DNA from: Brachypodium distachyon
Taxonomy: Eukaryota; Streptophyta; Magnoliopsida; Poales; Poaceae
Direction of reading: 5' to 3'
Assembly (NCBI RefSeq): GCF_000005505.3
Contig: NC_016135.3
Span: 17,764,613-17,828,612 of the forward strand
Length of the DNA: 64,000 nucleotides
Shown here: positions 1 to 11,689 of the stretch, in pieces
How positions within the stretch are numbered: position 1 is the first letter of the stretch
Layout: each line of letters begins with the position of its first letter
Translations under genes and position numbers: made by a program
Notes under the pieces: generated by a model
What the model saw: only the letters and a program-made list of their open reading frames with translations
What the model was told of the DNA's origin: nothing
Databases searched by the model: none

Positions 1-243
1 GAAGACAAAATAAACTTAAAGGACAAAGTGCAGATAATAAAAAAGATGAAGATAAATCACACAAACAGGAAAAATCATGATAGTGAATGCAACCTATTGT
101 AAATTTGCGGAAAGCAGTAGATCTAGGAAGTAACTCTCAAGTCCCTTCCAGATAAGAATGCATGCTACAATTAAACAGCACATATGAAGTACAGAGCTAC
201 AACAAATAATAATAGCAGCATCACAGGCAATTCGGCAACTTAC

Positions 244-2832
244 GGAGGTATAGCTACAATAATCCTATGGCGCGCCATAATCCAATTGCCGGCACGTCTT
301 GGATTGATGCCCAATGGAGATGAAGCAATTGCGTTCTCAATAGAATACATTGTCTGTACAACAATAGATTAGAATTGTGGCATGCCCATGCTTTGCTGCG
401 GAAAATTTTAGCAACTGATGACAATATATTTAAAATATCTTATGAAGGACGATATATAGGCATGGCAAGTGGTAGTTCAAATAATTTTATCCACCCCTTC
501 ACTGAAAATTTCATTCATTTATTACTAGAAAATTCTATGAAAGATGCATAATCTTACAATGTGGTACATATAATGTGTGTACGCTTTTGCTAGTCCATTG
601 GCTGTCTCAATTTTTTTAATTCATTGTTACCAAAACTTACACACACTACTAAGGCTAAAATTTCTTTCTTTGAAAGTGTGCGACATGAGTTAAATTTGTT
701 GTTAGTTTGGAATTATATGCAGCAACTTGGAGACGAGGATGGTTGATATAGACTCCTGAAAACTTAGAAGAAAAGGAGGCCATCCCTATTTTACAACTAC
801 TGTAGATTTGACCATATTTTACAAACACATGTAAAACATTTTCAAATGTTTGTACAGTACTAAATTTATGTGTACACATACTATCACTATTAATTAGTCG
901 ATCCACACATGCTATTAGTATTGTTTGAGTATGACTTCTATTAGCAACTGTCAACCAGCCCGTCTGCCTGTGACTGATTATTGTAGGTGTCGATAGACCA
1001 CGGTAGAAAGGCAAAACGCTAGGCAGAGATGCACTGCAAACTTCTTGCTGATGGACTATTTATCAATCGATTGTCACCAGTTCATTGCCGGAGAAACCAT
1101 GATTGCATATTTAATTAATTGGTCCACATGGTGCTACGGTGCTGTCACGGAATAATCTCCCGAGTTGTTGAGGATAAGGTGCAGGGCGGCGACAGATTAT
1201 CTGATCTTCGTTTTGCAGCAAAAGCATTTAATTTGATCTTCACAACAGAGTGGGTTGTGCATCTCCTAGTTTCCTTGCAGCGGGAGCAGTGGAGCGACAA
1301 GTAATGTGAAAATGTGCTTTTTGGTGAAGAGGCGCGGCTGGTTGGTACACGAACCACGCCATTTGGAAAGCTGCCGGGCGCTTAATCTGAGAGTTAATAA
1401 GTGGGATTGAGTTGGATCTAAAGGTTGTCATTTAAGGGTGATGTGGCCTAACAGGGATGGTGCATTAAGAGTCAGTTTTAGAATAAAGAGAGTTACGGCA
1501 CGCATATGAAGTGCAGAGCTACTAAATAGTGTTTGTAGTGCCAGCAATATCAATAGTGGGGTATAAGCAGTTAAGCACTACTTCGATCCAGCATCCAGAA
1601 ATCACTAACTAGAATATAGTAGTCGCTGGTCAGACCACTATAGATATTGTGCCCCCCTACCGCCGCATTGTTCCATCTCTAATTCAGCACATCAAGAATC
1701 TGTCTTTATCGTAACATGCACATCCAACTGAATCTCATCTTAAATTTTGCACACATACAGAACATACCTTGCATCTTGGAATACTAAAAAAATCTTAGTT
1801 TAATTTTCATGAAATTTGCACCGCTTCTTCTACTACTGCACCAATATTGAAATATTATATGGTAGAACATGCCTATTTCTGCTTCAAAGTAAATAACTGA
1901 TCTGGTTGTCTTACATGTTGTAATAGCCATATTATAATGCTACTAGTAACTAATGATGTTGTCATAATTAACGCAAATATGTGAGTGTTTTAAAATTTTG
2001 ATGTTGCAACATAGCATCTGCTATCCTTTGTGCTGACTTGATTCACTACAACCCTGCTGTCGGCTATTTAATACCTTATAATAAATAAACTGTTTATATA
2101 AAGAAAGAAAGGTGCTTACACTAGTATCATAAGGAATCACTGAAAGGGTATGCGCATCCAGGACAGTAACAAGAGCCATGCGAATCAATTTAACTTTAAC
2201 ATCCGCAGTTTCCACCATCATGTGGTTAAGCATGTCTGCAGAATACGTTTGTCTCCATGTGATAAACAGCATGGACCAGCAGAAACAATGATACATCAAA
2301 GATGCAAATCAGAATTATACCAATAGACGCTCTTCCTGTCGGCAGGTTACTCAGCATATGTGACAACATCATACATATTGTTTTCATGTGTGCAGTCATG
2401 ATTGCTTTGAAATCAGGAACGGCTTTAACCGAATCACCTCGACTGTCATTCTCTAGACAATCGCAAACAAAAGAATCAAGGGGGAATTCCACAGATATGC
2501 ATCCCTACTATGAGCCATGCCACACAGCAATTGAATTACTCTAATTTAAGAATTACTCAAATCGAAAAAGGGAAAGAGAGCAGCCTTTTACCAACAACAT
2601 CAGGGGTGACGTGCGTCGACGAGGGCGGTTTCCGCAACTTACTCGATTTCTTCCCCTTCGCGAAGCCTCTCCGGGTCTCGAAGAGGAAAAGCTGTGTGGA
2701 GGGAAGCTCTCTTGCGGCGCCAAGGGATCCGGCGGCCGGTAGGCAGTGGACGGAGGTGGAAGCGGGGGAGGCAGCGACGGCGGCACGCAGGGAGCGGGCG
2801 GCGAGTGCGGCGCCTCGCCACAGGAGTGCCAT
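244..2832 (-). pseudogene. Diverged tandem copy of mitochondrial ribosome recycling factor (5' half only, runs off left edge)
   Basis: Four exons match the first four exons of the intact gene at 7689-10940: 2643-2832 (transit peptide, ending RRGFAKGKKS), 2321-2452, 2120-2235 and 244-353. Later exons would lie left of the window. Every splice site and phase is kept and no stop codon interrupts the visible exons. The protein has nevertheless drifted strongly: exon 2 lost four codons and most of its helix residues, KLRTGRAS became NLPTGRAS, and exon 4 gained six codons. The third exon, beginning MLNHMMVETAD, is best kept. The promoter is separated from the start codon by about 3.4 kb of transposon sequence. 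I infer a decaying duplicate. A functional paralogue under relaxed constraint is possible, because the frames are still open. Confidence 0.65.
575..1715. other. About 1 kb segment in intron 3 absent from the other RRF copy
   Basis: The flanking intron sequence (up to about 575 and from about 1715) aligns with 9451-9660 and 9680-10205 of the intact copy. The segment between has no counterpart there. It is either an insertion in this copy or a deletion in the other. Near 1500-1530 it contains a second degenerate version of the sequence around 180-205 (CATATGAAGT.CAGAGCTAC). I recognise no coding sequence or terminal repeats in it. Confidence 0.5.
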
Positions 2833-4310
2833 GAGGGGGTCCGAAGAGAGTGGCAAGAAGGCCAGAAGGGTAGGCAGAAACCCCGCTTGTGTTTCCCCAG
2901 TATTTCATCCCATTCAAACTAAAAAAAAAAATCTTCTTAGGTCCTGTTTAGTGTTTTTAGCCATTGTTATCGCTTCAAATTAGAAAATACTAAAAGCCGT
3001 CGTATCCTGTGAATCCTTGATCTAAATGCATCCCTGCATCCATCCCGTCACAACCTTCCGATCAAAATCGTGCGACTTCAACGCCTCGCTGGAAAATTTG
3101 CGAAAACACGCCCGTCTCGTCCAGCCTAGTGATGGTAAATTTTCAGGAACGTTCCCAGCAAAAGTCTTCTTGCCGGAACTCCTGCCTCCTCCTGTCTCCC
3201 CCAAATTCCCCACCGGCGATTCAACGATGGTGATACCCCCGGTCCCCCGATTCAAACGACCCAACAATCACCGGATTTCCAACAAGCCCAACAATCTCAG
3301 GATTTGGCTATCACTGGATTCCGGCGATGGCAAGCTCCACCTCGCCCCGCCATCAGCCTTTGACCGGGACCTACGTAAGCGGCCGGCGCCGCGGGCCACC
3401 ACATCCTGACGGCGACGGCGACCTCCCTCACTCTGCTGCTAGGGCCACTACTATTCCTATTTGACATAGCTAGTTCTTATTCTTTCTGCTGTGGATTGTT
3501 TCAGACGCGACTAACATGTGTTGGTGAGTAAACTTTTTCTAAAGGAACTGAATTTCTGGATGTGAAGTTGTGTTGTAATGTGTTACTTGACTGATACATG
3601 TTGCAATTTAATTCACTAGTCCGACTAGCTGGTGGTGATATTTTTGCACCTGATACTACTATACGTCTATACATTCACTAGCTCGTGTACTGCTCATGAG
3701 TGAAAGTTTCAGAAACAATAGTAACTTTGTTTCTTTTCGGTGAATGCAATTGTTGAGGCTAATGTGGTTCTGTAATCCTTAGGTGTTCCTTGGCGATACA
3801 TGCTGCAATTTGGTACGGCGATATATTCAGAAAAAATAGAAAAAGATGGCCATAACATCAGATTGTCTGAACTTGGTCAGGTCATCATGCATCGAAGACA
3901 TCAAATCAGCTCGCTTTGAGTGTATTTCTTTTGAATTGTTAATGGACGGTGTTAGTTAGATCAGCTAACCAGGTTGCTAGATATGTATCATTGTATGAGG
4001 CTCTGTTGTGAATCTGAGCTCCTGGTGTAACAAATAGTTCACAGAATAAAAGGCTGTCTATATTCAAAAAAATAGGAGAAGTACGATGCTCTGCTGCTGC
4101 TAGCAGCTAACAGCCCAAATAACTAATAAATCGATGAGATGCAATAGAGCAAAATGTTGAGCTCACAGACTCACAAAAAGTTGCCATATTTCTGACCATG
4201 AAGAAGCATCATGGTCTGTTTCTTTCCGTTCCATATGCGTCAACTAACAGACAAAAAACATGAAATCAATTTGACAAAATCACAAGTTCTCATTTATTTA
4301 AAAAATTCAG

Positions 4311-4433
4311 TATTTCCTCCGTCCAACAAAAGATGTCTCAAGTTTGTCAAAATTTGGATGTATCTAGACATGACTTAGTGTATAAATGCATTCAAATTTA
4401 GTCAAAGTTGAGACATCTTTTGTTGAAATGGTA
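4311..4433. mobile_element. Stowaway-type MITE
   Basis: A palindromic unit of about 123 bp runs from TATTTCCTCCGTCCAACAAA to a degenerate right end. It has the internal segments ACATGACTTAGTGTATAAATG and ATCTTTTGTTG found in the related elements at 36406, 51682 and 53327. Confidence 0.8.
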
Positions 4434-4535
4434 CTAATAAATCATAGGTGTATAAAGTCATGAGTTTTTTGGACAACTCAAGGCAAAACACCATTCTGCT
4501 GCATGTCTCCGTGCTTGTATTCTTATGGCTTCTCT

Positions 4536-4740
4536 TTAAGGGTCTTCAGTCTCTTCACCTGTTTCGGCTTTAAATCCTTCCCTATTGCACATGAAGCGCT
4601 TTGTACGAACTACCACATTGCCCAACTTCTTCTGTTGTCTGATACGGACTCCAAAACCCACATGATCTTCAGCCTCATAAGACTTGTTGAACTCCTCCAC
4701 AGCCTCCAGCCCTTCAATTGAGTGTAAGAGACGAACACTG
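4536..4740 (-). pseudogene. FAR1-type DNA-binding domain fragment
   Basis: The minus-strand frame reads EAVEEFNKSYEAEDHVGFGV, then RTKRFMCNREGFK. This matches the N-terminal FAR1 (WRKY-GCM1-like zinc) domain of FAR1/FHY3-related proteins and Mutator-like transposases: an F..Y....GF.VR segment followed by a C..EG motif. Only this domain is visible, with no transposase core, so it is a fragment carried in the 2983-5481 element. It is unrelated in position to the larger transposase at 14.5-17.4 kb. Confidence 0.65.
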
Positions 4741-6295
4741 AAACATAAATAATTAATCATGGTCAACACATTTATGCATAATTCTGTTAAAATGAATATC
4801 ACAATGGCAGTGAAAGATTATTAAACTTACAAATAGAGGAATGCTCGCTTTCTTTATACATGGGTGTACTAAATTCTCCCTCTTTCATCTGAGGCTGCAA
4901 GCTACCAACTGATCCTCTACTTGCACAGGCAGTTACATGATTTAAAAATATTAGACAACAAGCACACATGTATGATGTATGCTAAGACTGAATTCATTTT
5001 TGTTGTGTTATCTAAAACTCCCATGTGTCCAAGTGAACTCACGATCTGCAGGTGGCGCAGAGAATTGGGAAAACTGAGAAGGGCAAAGGCGATTAGTCTC
5101 TGGATGGCCAGATGGGAGAGCATACTCCATGTTGCATCCTGGACTCGGGAGAGGGAGGGCAAGCAGGTTCTCTCAATCTCCATCCAATCAGATTCGTCAT
5201 CTCTCGCTGTGGTGGCCGGCCGCCATGAGGCGATTGATCTCGGCGTCTGCTAGAGAGGTTTGGTCGCTATGGGGGAATCGGGAGTTGAGAGAGATGCATG
5301 CGACTAGGGGCTTTCTGAAAAAAATTACACGCACAGTTGGGGACGAGGCGGGCGTGTTTTCACAAAATTTCCCGCGAATCGTTGGCATCGCACAATTTCG
5401 ATCAGAAGGCTGTGACGTGATGGATGCAGGGATGCACGCAGACGAAGGATTCACAGGAAATGGCGCCATACTAAAAATCCTAAATGGTTATTTTGTAGGG
5501 ACGTATTAGAGGGGATTGTTCTTAGTTTTCCCTCACGAAACACCACATTTTTATCAATTAAAAACACTTCTCATATTAGTGTTTAAAAACACTAGTTTTT
5601 CTTATGGTGAAAGGGTTTTTTTGAGAGTTTTTAGGTGAACACCCAAAACCCCCAAACATCAGACTACCAGTGACTAGAAAATACACTATTACCAAACAAG
5701 GGCTTATGAGTTATTTGGTACGGACGAATCATATAGATTTATCCGTAAATTTCTTTCACACCATTTTGTATCAAATTAAAACACTTCTCTGTTTTGGGGT
5801 GATTTTTTTTAGAGTATTAGGTGAATATCCAATCCTCAAATACCTAATACACTTTATGACTAAAAATACACTTGTGACAAACAAGTCTAAGACCTTGTTT
5901 GTGTTAGTGTATTTTTTTTAGTCACTATTGTTTTGGTATTGGAGGGGTTTGGGTGTTCACCCAAAACTCTCAAAAACCCAAAACACTAGTGTTTTTCTAT
6001 GAGAAGTGTTTTAATTTGGTACAAAAATGAAGTGTTTTGTGTGGGAAAAGTAGGGATAATACCCTCTAAACCCTTACTACCAAACAACCATTTGGGATGT
6101 CTAGTGTTTTTCAATTTGAAGTGGATAATACCTTAGAAAACATCCAAAAAACTTTAGTACCAAACAAGACCTAAGTATTTCTAATTGATAAAAAGGATGT
6201 TTTGTGAGAAAGTATAGAGATAATCCTCTATAATCTATACGAAACTGCTTATGAGAGGATAAACTCTGAAAACACTAAAACCCGGGTGCCAAAAC

Positions 6296-7688
6296 CTTTG
6301 GGTTCTAGGGGCTTCGCGGGCGAGGCTTGAAGCTGAGAACGGTTTTGTGTTTCCAGTATTTAGTATTTACTGATTTTGGGGGAAACACGGCCGGGTGACA
6401 GAGATGAGGACTAGTTGGACCTCTCAACAGCGCCCAATATGCTGTCAACCGGGCTGCGTGGTGATTTAAAAAAAAAACTGAGCTGTGTCCCAAACTTATC
6501 CGATGAATATAACTTGGATTTCTCGACTGGTATGTGGTATCGTAGTGCGGATCTGTGGGTGCGGAGCATCAGGGCGGTGTTTGTCAAGCTGGGGAATTAC
6601 TGAATTAGGTAGTGACATGCCCTTTGCTCTCCCTCCGTCGGCTTCGGTAGTTTGCAGAAGCGTGCCCGTAAAGAGTAGGGAACGCAGAGCGGGTGATGCA
6701 TGGAGTGGGTGTGCTGGCCTTCAGCTCGAAGGCTTTGCCAAGTCGCCGTGATGTTTTTGGCTCAGGGCCTGGAGTTTGTATATAGCTCTGCTTGGACGTT
6801 TTCTTGGCTAAGTTGCTTTAGATATTATGTAGTGGCTCTCACTGACATGTATGAGAAGTTCGCCATTTTCAACCAGTCCATTCATGGAGCAATTTTAATT
6901 TCTCCTTTACAATTTTAGCATTTGCTAAAACACAACGGAATGGGCGTTCCGGTGGAGGATATCACGAAGAGAGAAGAGCCGATGGAGCACCGAAGTCACT
7001 TCCTACTTCTCATGGTACAGCATTTTGCGAACTGAAACTGGCGTCGCAGTTCACCGAAATATAACAAAATCAATCTATTCATCGAGATTGTAAGGGTAAT
7101 AACAACCAAATATATTGACTCGTGGACAGAAAGGCAATATGCCATACCTAGAAAACATGAACCGTGATTACTTGTGGCAAGCAATGGAACAAATCATTGA
7201 ACATAGTACGGAGTATATCAAATTTGATTCATAAAGTATCGATTCATGACTCCCTGAATGGACATTACATCAGAATCAAACAGTGGGCATGCCATCCTAC
7301 TTCCTGTTCTGAGTTGCTGATATACAGAACCAAGCTCCGGTAGCTGGAATTTGTACGGCATGTAATTCTGATTCCATTTTGAACACTATTGAATCTGGCA
7401 CTGGTGGATGGTTGTTGGTTTTGGTTTTATTTCAATAAAACAGAGCCCGGGACAAGGTCCCTGATCATCTAATAAAAATTACATCAGAATCAGAGTTTCA
7501 TCAGCAACGCATGCCAGCTTGCCCTGGCCAGCACACCATTTTGAATTGCTAACGGTATAGCTACAAGGGCACAAGAAAAAAAAATGTCATCTTTGATATG
7601 GTTGCACAATTGCGGTACCACAACACCCCTCACACAAAAGTTGCGGAAAGTAAACCATAACAAGAAAAGAACAACCACATGGACAGGT
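6296..7688. other. Spacer between the tandem RRF copies
   Basis: 6296-6450 is the displaced 5' leader and promoter remnant of the diverged RRF copy, homologous to 10985-11140. The rest is the 3' flank of the intact copy. A minus-strand AATAAA lies at 7427-7432, about 260 bp past the stop codon, and could be its polyadenylation signal. I see no other gene. Confidence 0.5.
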
Positions 7689-10600
7689 CTAGTTTCCAGA
7701 GATTTCCTTCTCCTTCGCCTTGCACATATCATCTGCCGACTTAATGAACTTCTTGGTCATTTCTTCAACCTGGAGGAAACAATAATATGTAAAAATCTAC
7801 TACAACACAACATATTTTCATTTAGAACACCATTCAAGTTACTCACTTCCTTCTCAAGTCGCTTTATATCATCCTTTGGCATGCTAGATGAAGATTTCTT
7901 TATCGTATCAAGTGCCTAGAAACACGAGGGGGATGCATTTAGATATAACGTATGAGACGATTGAAATTGAACGCTCGTAGTTACGTCTCACAAAAATTTC
8001 AATCTGCATTAGTGCAAGATTATAAAGAACTGTATTTTAGGAGTGAAAGTCAGGTGCTACAACAAGCTATATTCAGATTGAGTACAATGGTCAAAGGTGA
8101 ACTAGATGCAGGTAGTCTGCAGCGCCATTATCTGAGTTTAACCACAGTAATAAACTAATAATGGAAAGAAAGGTCATAACACTGTCCACATGGTCTTCTA
8201 AGTGGATAACACATCAAGCTTGGTGCAAGTACGTCCTCTTTCAACAGATCACAAAATAGTATCAACTTAGAGATAAGTCATAGTCAAATATTATACGAGA
8301 AAAGCTACATTATAGTCTCATAGATTCATAGTTTTCACTTGTCTCCTAAATGTAGGTGCTCTGGGAATTAGCTCGTTGCAACAAACCAACATCAGATGCA
8401 TTGTGGCTGGCTGGCCAGCAAGAAATACTAGACAATGATGCTGCGGTACGTGAATTCTGTCCAGCAAAGAGCCTAATGAGATTCAAGAAAGAAGTTGGCC
8501 CGGGAAGAGTTTCAGAAGGAGACAAATTGAATTAGAAAAGATGAGTTAGAGATAGAATTATGAAAGCTTAATTCAGAAGCATCAATAGGATTAGGAAAGT
8601 ACGTTGTCAGGGTACTTTTATTATAGGTTTCCTAGTTAGGACGCTGGAGTATACAATATGAGATTCAGCCATGTAACTCAAGAAAGAAGAATCAATCTAT
8701 CTCTCCCAAGCTATTCTATCATCTAGATTCTAGGTTCTACCCAATCTCTCGTAGCCATGCCATCTGGCTATCTTCAGCATGGTATTTATCCTGTTCTGGA
8801 TCAAGGTTCACAGCAGCAAGTTCCAAATAAAAACACATACTCAGTTCCATACAGCAGCATTCCAAGTATCCAACTAAGGCTTGAAAAGCAACAATCTTAA
8901 ATTGAACTATTGGAGAAATGAAGATAATCTCCAATTACCTTTTGGCGTGCTCTTCTAATACTTTGCTTGAAATCCTCAGCAGATTTAGTAACAACCTTAC
9001 ACAGTGCCTGTAATCAGGCAGCACGAAAAATGTTAGTAGTTTCAAGAATAAAAAGGAGATTCAAGTTTAGTTAATCTTACCTGTATATTCTCCTTTGTCA
9101 ACCTGAACATGCACAAAAACTAAATTAAAGGACAAAGTGCAGATAATAAAAAGATGAAAATAAATCACACAATCGGGAAAAACTCAAAATAATGAACGCA
9201 ACCTATTATAAATTTGTGGACAGCAGCAGATCTAGGAAATAATTCTTGAGTCCCTTACAGATATGAATGCATTCTACAATTAAACAATGCATATGAAGTA
9301 CAGAGCTACAATATATAAACAATAATAGCAGCGTTACAGGAAATTAGGCAACACTTACGGAGGTATAGGTGCAATAATCCTATTGCCGTCAGGTGTTGGA
9401 TTGATGCCCAATGGAGATGAAACAATTGCGTTCTCAATAGACTTCATTGACTGTACAACAATAGATTAGAATTAGTGGCATGACCATGCTTTGCTGCGGA
9501 ATTTTTTAGCAACTGATGACAATATTTTTCAAATATCTTATGAAGGACAATAAGCATGGCAAGTGGTGAGCTAGAATACTTTTTCCACCCCTTCACAGAA
9601 AACTTTCATTCATTTATTAGTACCAAATTCTATGAAGGACGCATACTTTTACAATGTGGTACATATAGATGTGTGTACATCCAATTGAATCTCATCTAAA
9701 CTTTTGCGCGCACACAGAATATACCTTGCATCTTGGAATACTAAAAAAATAATCTTATTTCAATTTTCATGAGATTTGCACCGCTTCATCTAATACTGCA
9801 CAATATTGAAATATTATACTAGTACATGCCTATTTCTGCTTCTAAGTGATAACTGATTTGGTTTTCTTGCATGTTGTAATTGTCATTATATCACGCTACT
9901 AGTAACTAATGATATCATCATGATTAACACAAAGTTGTGAATGTTTTAAAATTCCGATGTTGGAACATAGCATCTGCTATCCGTTACGCTGACTTAACTC
10001 ACTACATTCCTGCTATAGACTATTTAATACCTTGATCAACAATATGTTATTGTAAATAATGCATTAAGGTAGGACCAAACAATCGATACAAATTTATTTG
10101 AAACTAAGACGTTGAGAGCTAGTACACTAAAAGCACCAAAGTGGCATCTAAATGTGCCAGCTTGTGAAACAAAAACTGTTTATGTAAGGAAAGAAAGGTT
10201 CTTACAGATGGATCATAAGGCATCACTGAAAGGGTATGCGCATCCAGGACAGAAACAACAGCAATGCGATTCAGTCCAACTTTCGTATCCGCAGTTTCTA
10301 CCATGATGTGGTCAAGCATGCCTGCAGCAGGAATACGTTATCTCCATGTGATAAACAGCATGGGCCAGCAGAAACAATAATGATACATCAAAGATGCAAA
10401 TCATAATTATACCGGGAGATGCTCTTCCTGTCCGAAGTTTACTCAGCTCTCGCGACAACGCAACGACAGCTGTCTCCATTTGTGCGGTCGCGGTTGATTT
10501 GACAGTTGGTCCAATGTCAGGAACGGCTTCAACCGTATCACCTCGACTATCATTCTCTAAAAAATCACAAACAAAAGAATCAGGGGGGAATTCTACAGAT

Positions 10601-10940
10601 ATACATCCCTGCTATGAGTCATGGTACACAGTAATTCCATTGTCCTGATATAAGAATTACACTCAAGCGAAAAGGGTAAACACAGCGGCATTTTAGTAAC
10701 AACATTAAGGGGTGACGTCAGTCAGGAGGGCGGGTGCCGCAACTTACTCGATTTCTTCCCCTTCGCGAAGCCTCTACGGGCCTCGAAGAGGAAAATCTGC
10801 GTGGAGGGAAGCTCTCTTGCGGCGCCAAGGGATCCGGCGGCCGTTAGGCGGTGGACGGAGGTGGAAGCGGAGGAGGCGGCGGCGGCGACGCGCAGGGAGC
10901 GGGCGGCGAGTGTGGCGCCTCGCCGCAGGAGGAGCGCCAT
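7689..10940 (-). CDS. RRF: Ribosome recycling factor, mitochondrial
   Basis: This protein releases ribosomes from mRNA after termination, together with organellar EF-G. The eight minus-strand exons are 10748-10940, 10413-10556, 10206-10321, 9359-9450, 9081-9102 (a 22-nt microexon), 8939-9007, 7847-7915 and 7689-7769. All have GT-AG borders and compatible phases, and together encode 261 aa. Residues 1 to about 65 form an Arg/Ala-rich presequence ending RRGFAKGKKS, as in plant mitochondrial RRF. The core carries the family signatures ALSRELSKLRTGRAS, MLDHIMVETAD, ENAIVSSPLGINP and DFKQSIRRARQKALDTIKK, and the C-terminus is KEKEISGN. The length is normal for the family. The start is the first ATG of the presequence, in a GC-rich first exon. 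A tandem, decayed copy lies immediately downstream. Confidence 0.95.
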
Positions 10941-11277
10941 GAGGGGAGACGAAGAGAGTGGCGAGAAGGGTCTGCAGAACTCTCAGGGTTCTACGGGCTT
11001 CGCCGGCGAGGGGCGGCGGCGGCGGCGGGGCTTGAGGCTGAGAAGGGTTTTCGATGGGTTTTGGGGGAAAACTCGGCCGGATGACCCAGAGGAGTACGTT
11101 GGACCTCCCAACGGAGCCCATTGGGTTGCAGACTTGCAGTAATTACAGTGCGGTATGCGGTTATACTATTTTCAATTTTGAGCTAGTAGATCAAATCGGA
11201 GATGAACCTTCAAATCTTAAGTCTTGATTGATATTTTGTACTACATATCACCTATATTCAGGTGAGGTGCTCATTCT

Positions 11278-11545
11278 TGTTGAAGTATAAGTGAAATGTC
11301 CTATTTTTTCAAATCGGCTAGATTATTGGGTGAACTGGTTTGGTATATAAAATTCTTCGTGACATCAGAGCCAAGAGGTTCCGAGTTCGAGACCTGCCTG
11401 ACGCAATTAAATTGCAGACCACTTTCGGACCACGTAAGTCCTGTGAGAGTCCACGTGTGTGGGAGTCGGGGGGAGAGTGTTGAAGATAAGTGAATTGCTC
11501 TTGGAAAGCTTTTGGGTGAACTCTAAAGAAACTACGATGTGCAAA
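11278..11545 (+). mobile_element. TRIM/SMART-like miniature LTR retrotransposon
   Basis: Two direct copies begin TGTTGAAG.ATAAGTGAA exactly 200 bp apart (11278 and 11478) and share GGGTGAACT further in. Between them are TGACATCAGAGCC at 11360, a degenerate initiator-Met-tRNA primer binding site (TGGTATCAGAGC), and a purine-rich tract (GGGGGGAGAG) just before the second copy. This is the layout of a miniature, non-coding LTR element with LTRs of about 80 bp. There is no coding capacity. The right end is approximate. Confidence 0.55.
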
Positions 11546-11689
11546 ACCTGCCTAAACCAATTTTAAAACCAACAGAGGTACCAATGTTTACAACCGAACC
11601 AAAAGGAGAAAATGGTGATATATGTACAAGGAGGATGGGGGATTCTCCAAATAATTTGATGACAATATTGACGAGGGAATGACCCTTCG

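Larger units (their letters stand above)
2983..5481. mobile_element. Inverted-repeat (Mutator-type) non-autonomous element
   Basis: About 140 bp at 2983-3122 recurs in inverted orientation at 5340-5481. Shared landmarks include TCCTGTGAATCCTT, GCATCCCTGCATCCATC and GAAAACACGCCCG. Long inverted termini of this kind are typical of Mutator-like elements. The interior carries a fragment of a FAR1-type DNA-binding domain (4536-4740, minus strand) and a Stowaway MITE. I could not identify an unambiguous target duplication because the outer edges of the repeats fade gradually. Confidence 0.6.
2885..6295. mobile_element. 3.4 kb block of transposon DNA inserted upstream of the diverged RRF copy
   Basis: Sequence left of 2885 matches the 5' leader of the intact RRF copy up to about 10982. 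The homology resumes at about 6296 (GGGTTCTAGGGGCTTCGCGG) and follows 10985-11130. The intervening 3.4 kb is therefore an insertion relative to the sister copy. It contains an inverted-repeat element at 2983-5481, a Stowaway MITE at 4311-4433, and between 5500 and 6290 several related AT-rich MITE-like units in both orientations. Their shared motifs include CACCCAAAAC, ACACTAGTGTTTTT and ACCAAACAA. Confidence 0.7.

Noticed and set aside
655..1014. 119-aa minus-strand open frame in the RRF intron segment
   Set aside because: No family motifs. It lies wholly inside an intron of the diverged RRF copy in AT-rich DNA, so it is probably chance.
10712..11142. Plus-strand Arg/Gly-rich open frames opposite RRF exon 1
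   Set aside because: Antisense shadows of the GC-rich first exon. Low complexity and no independent support.
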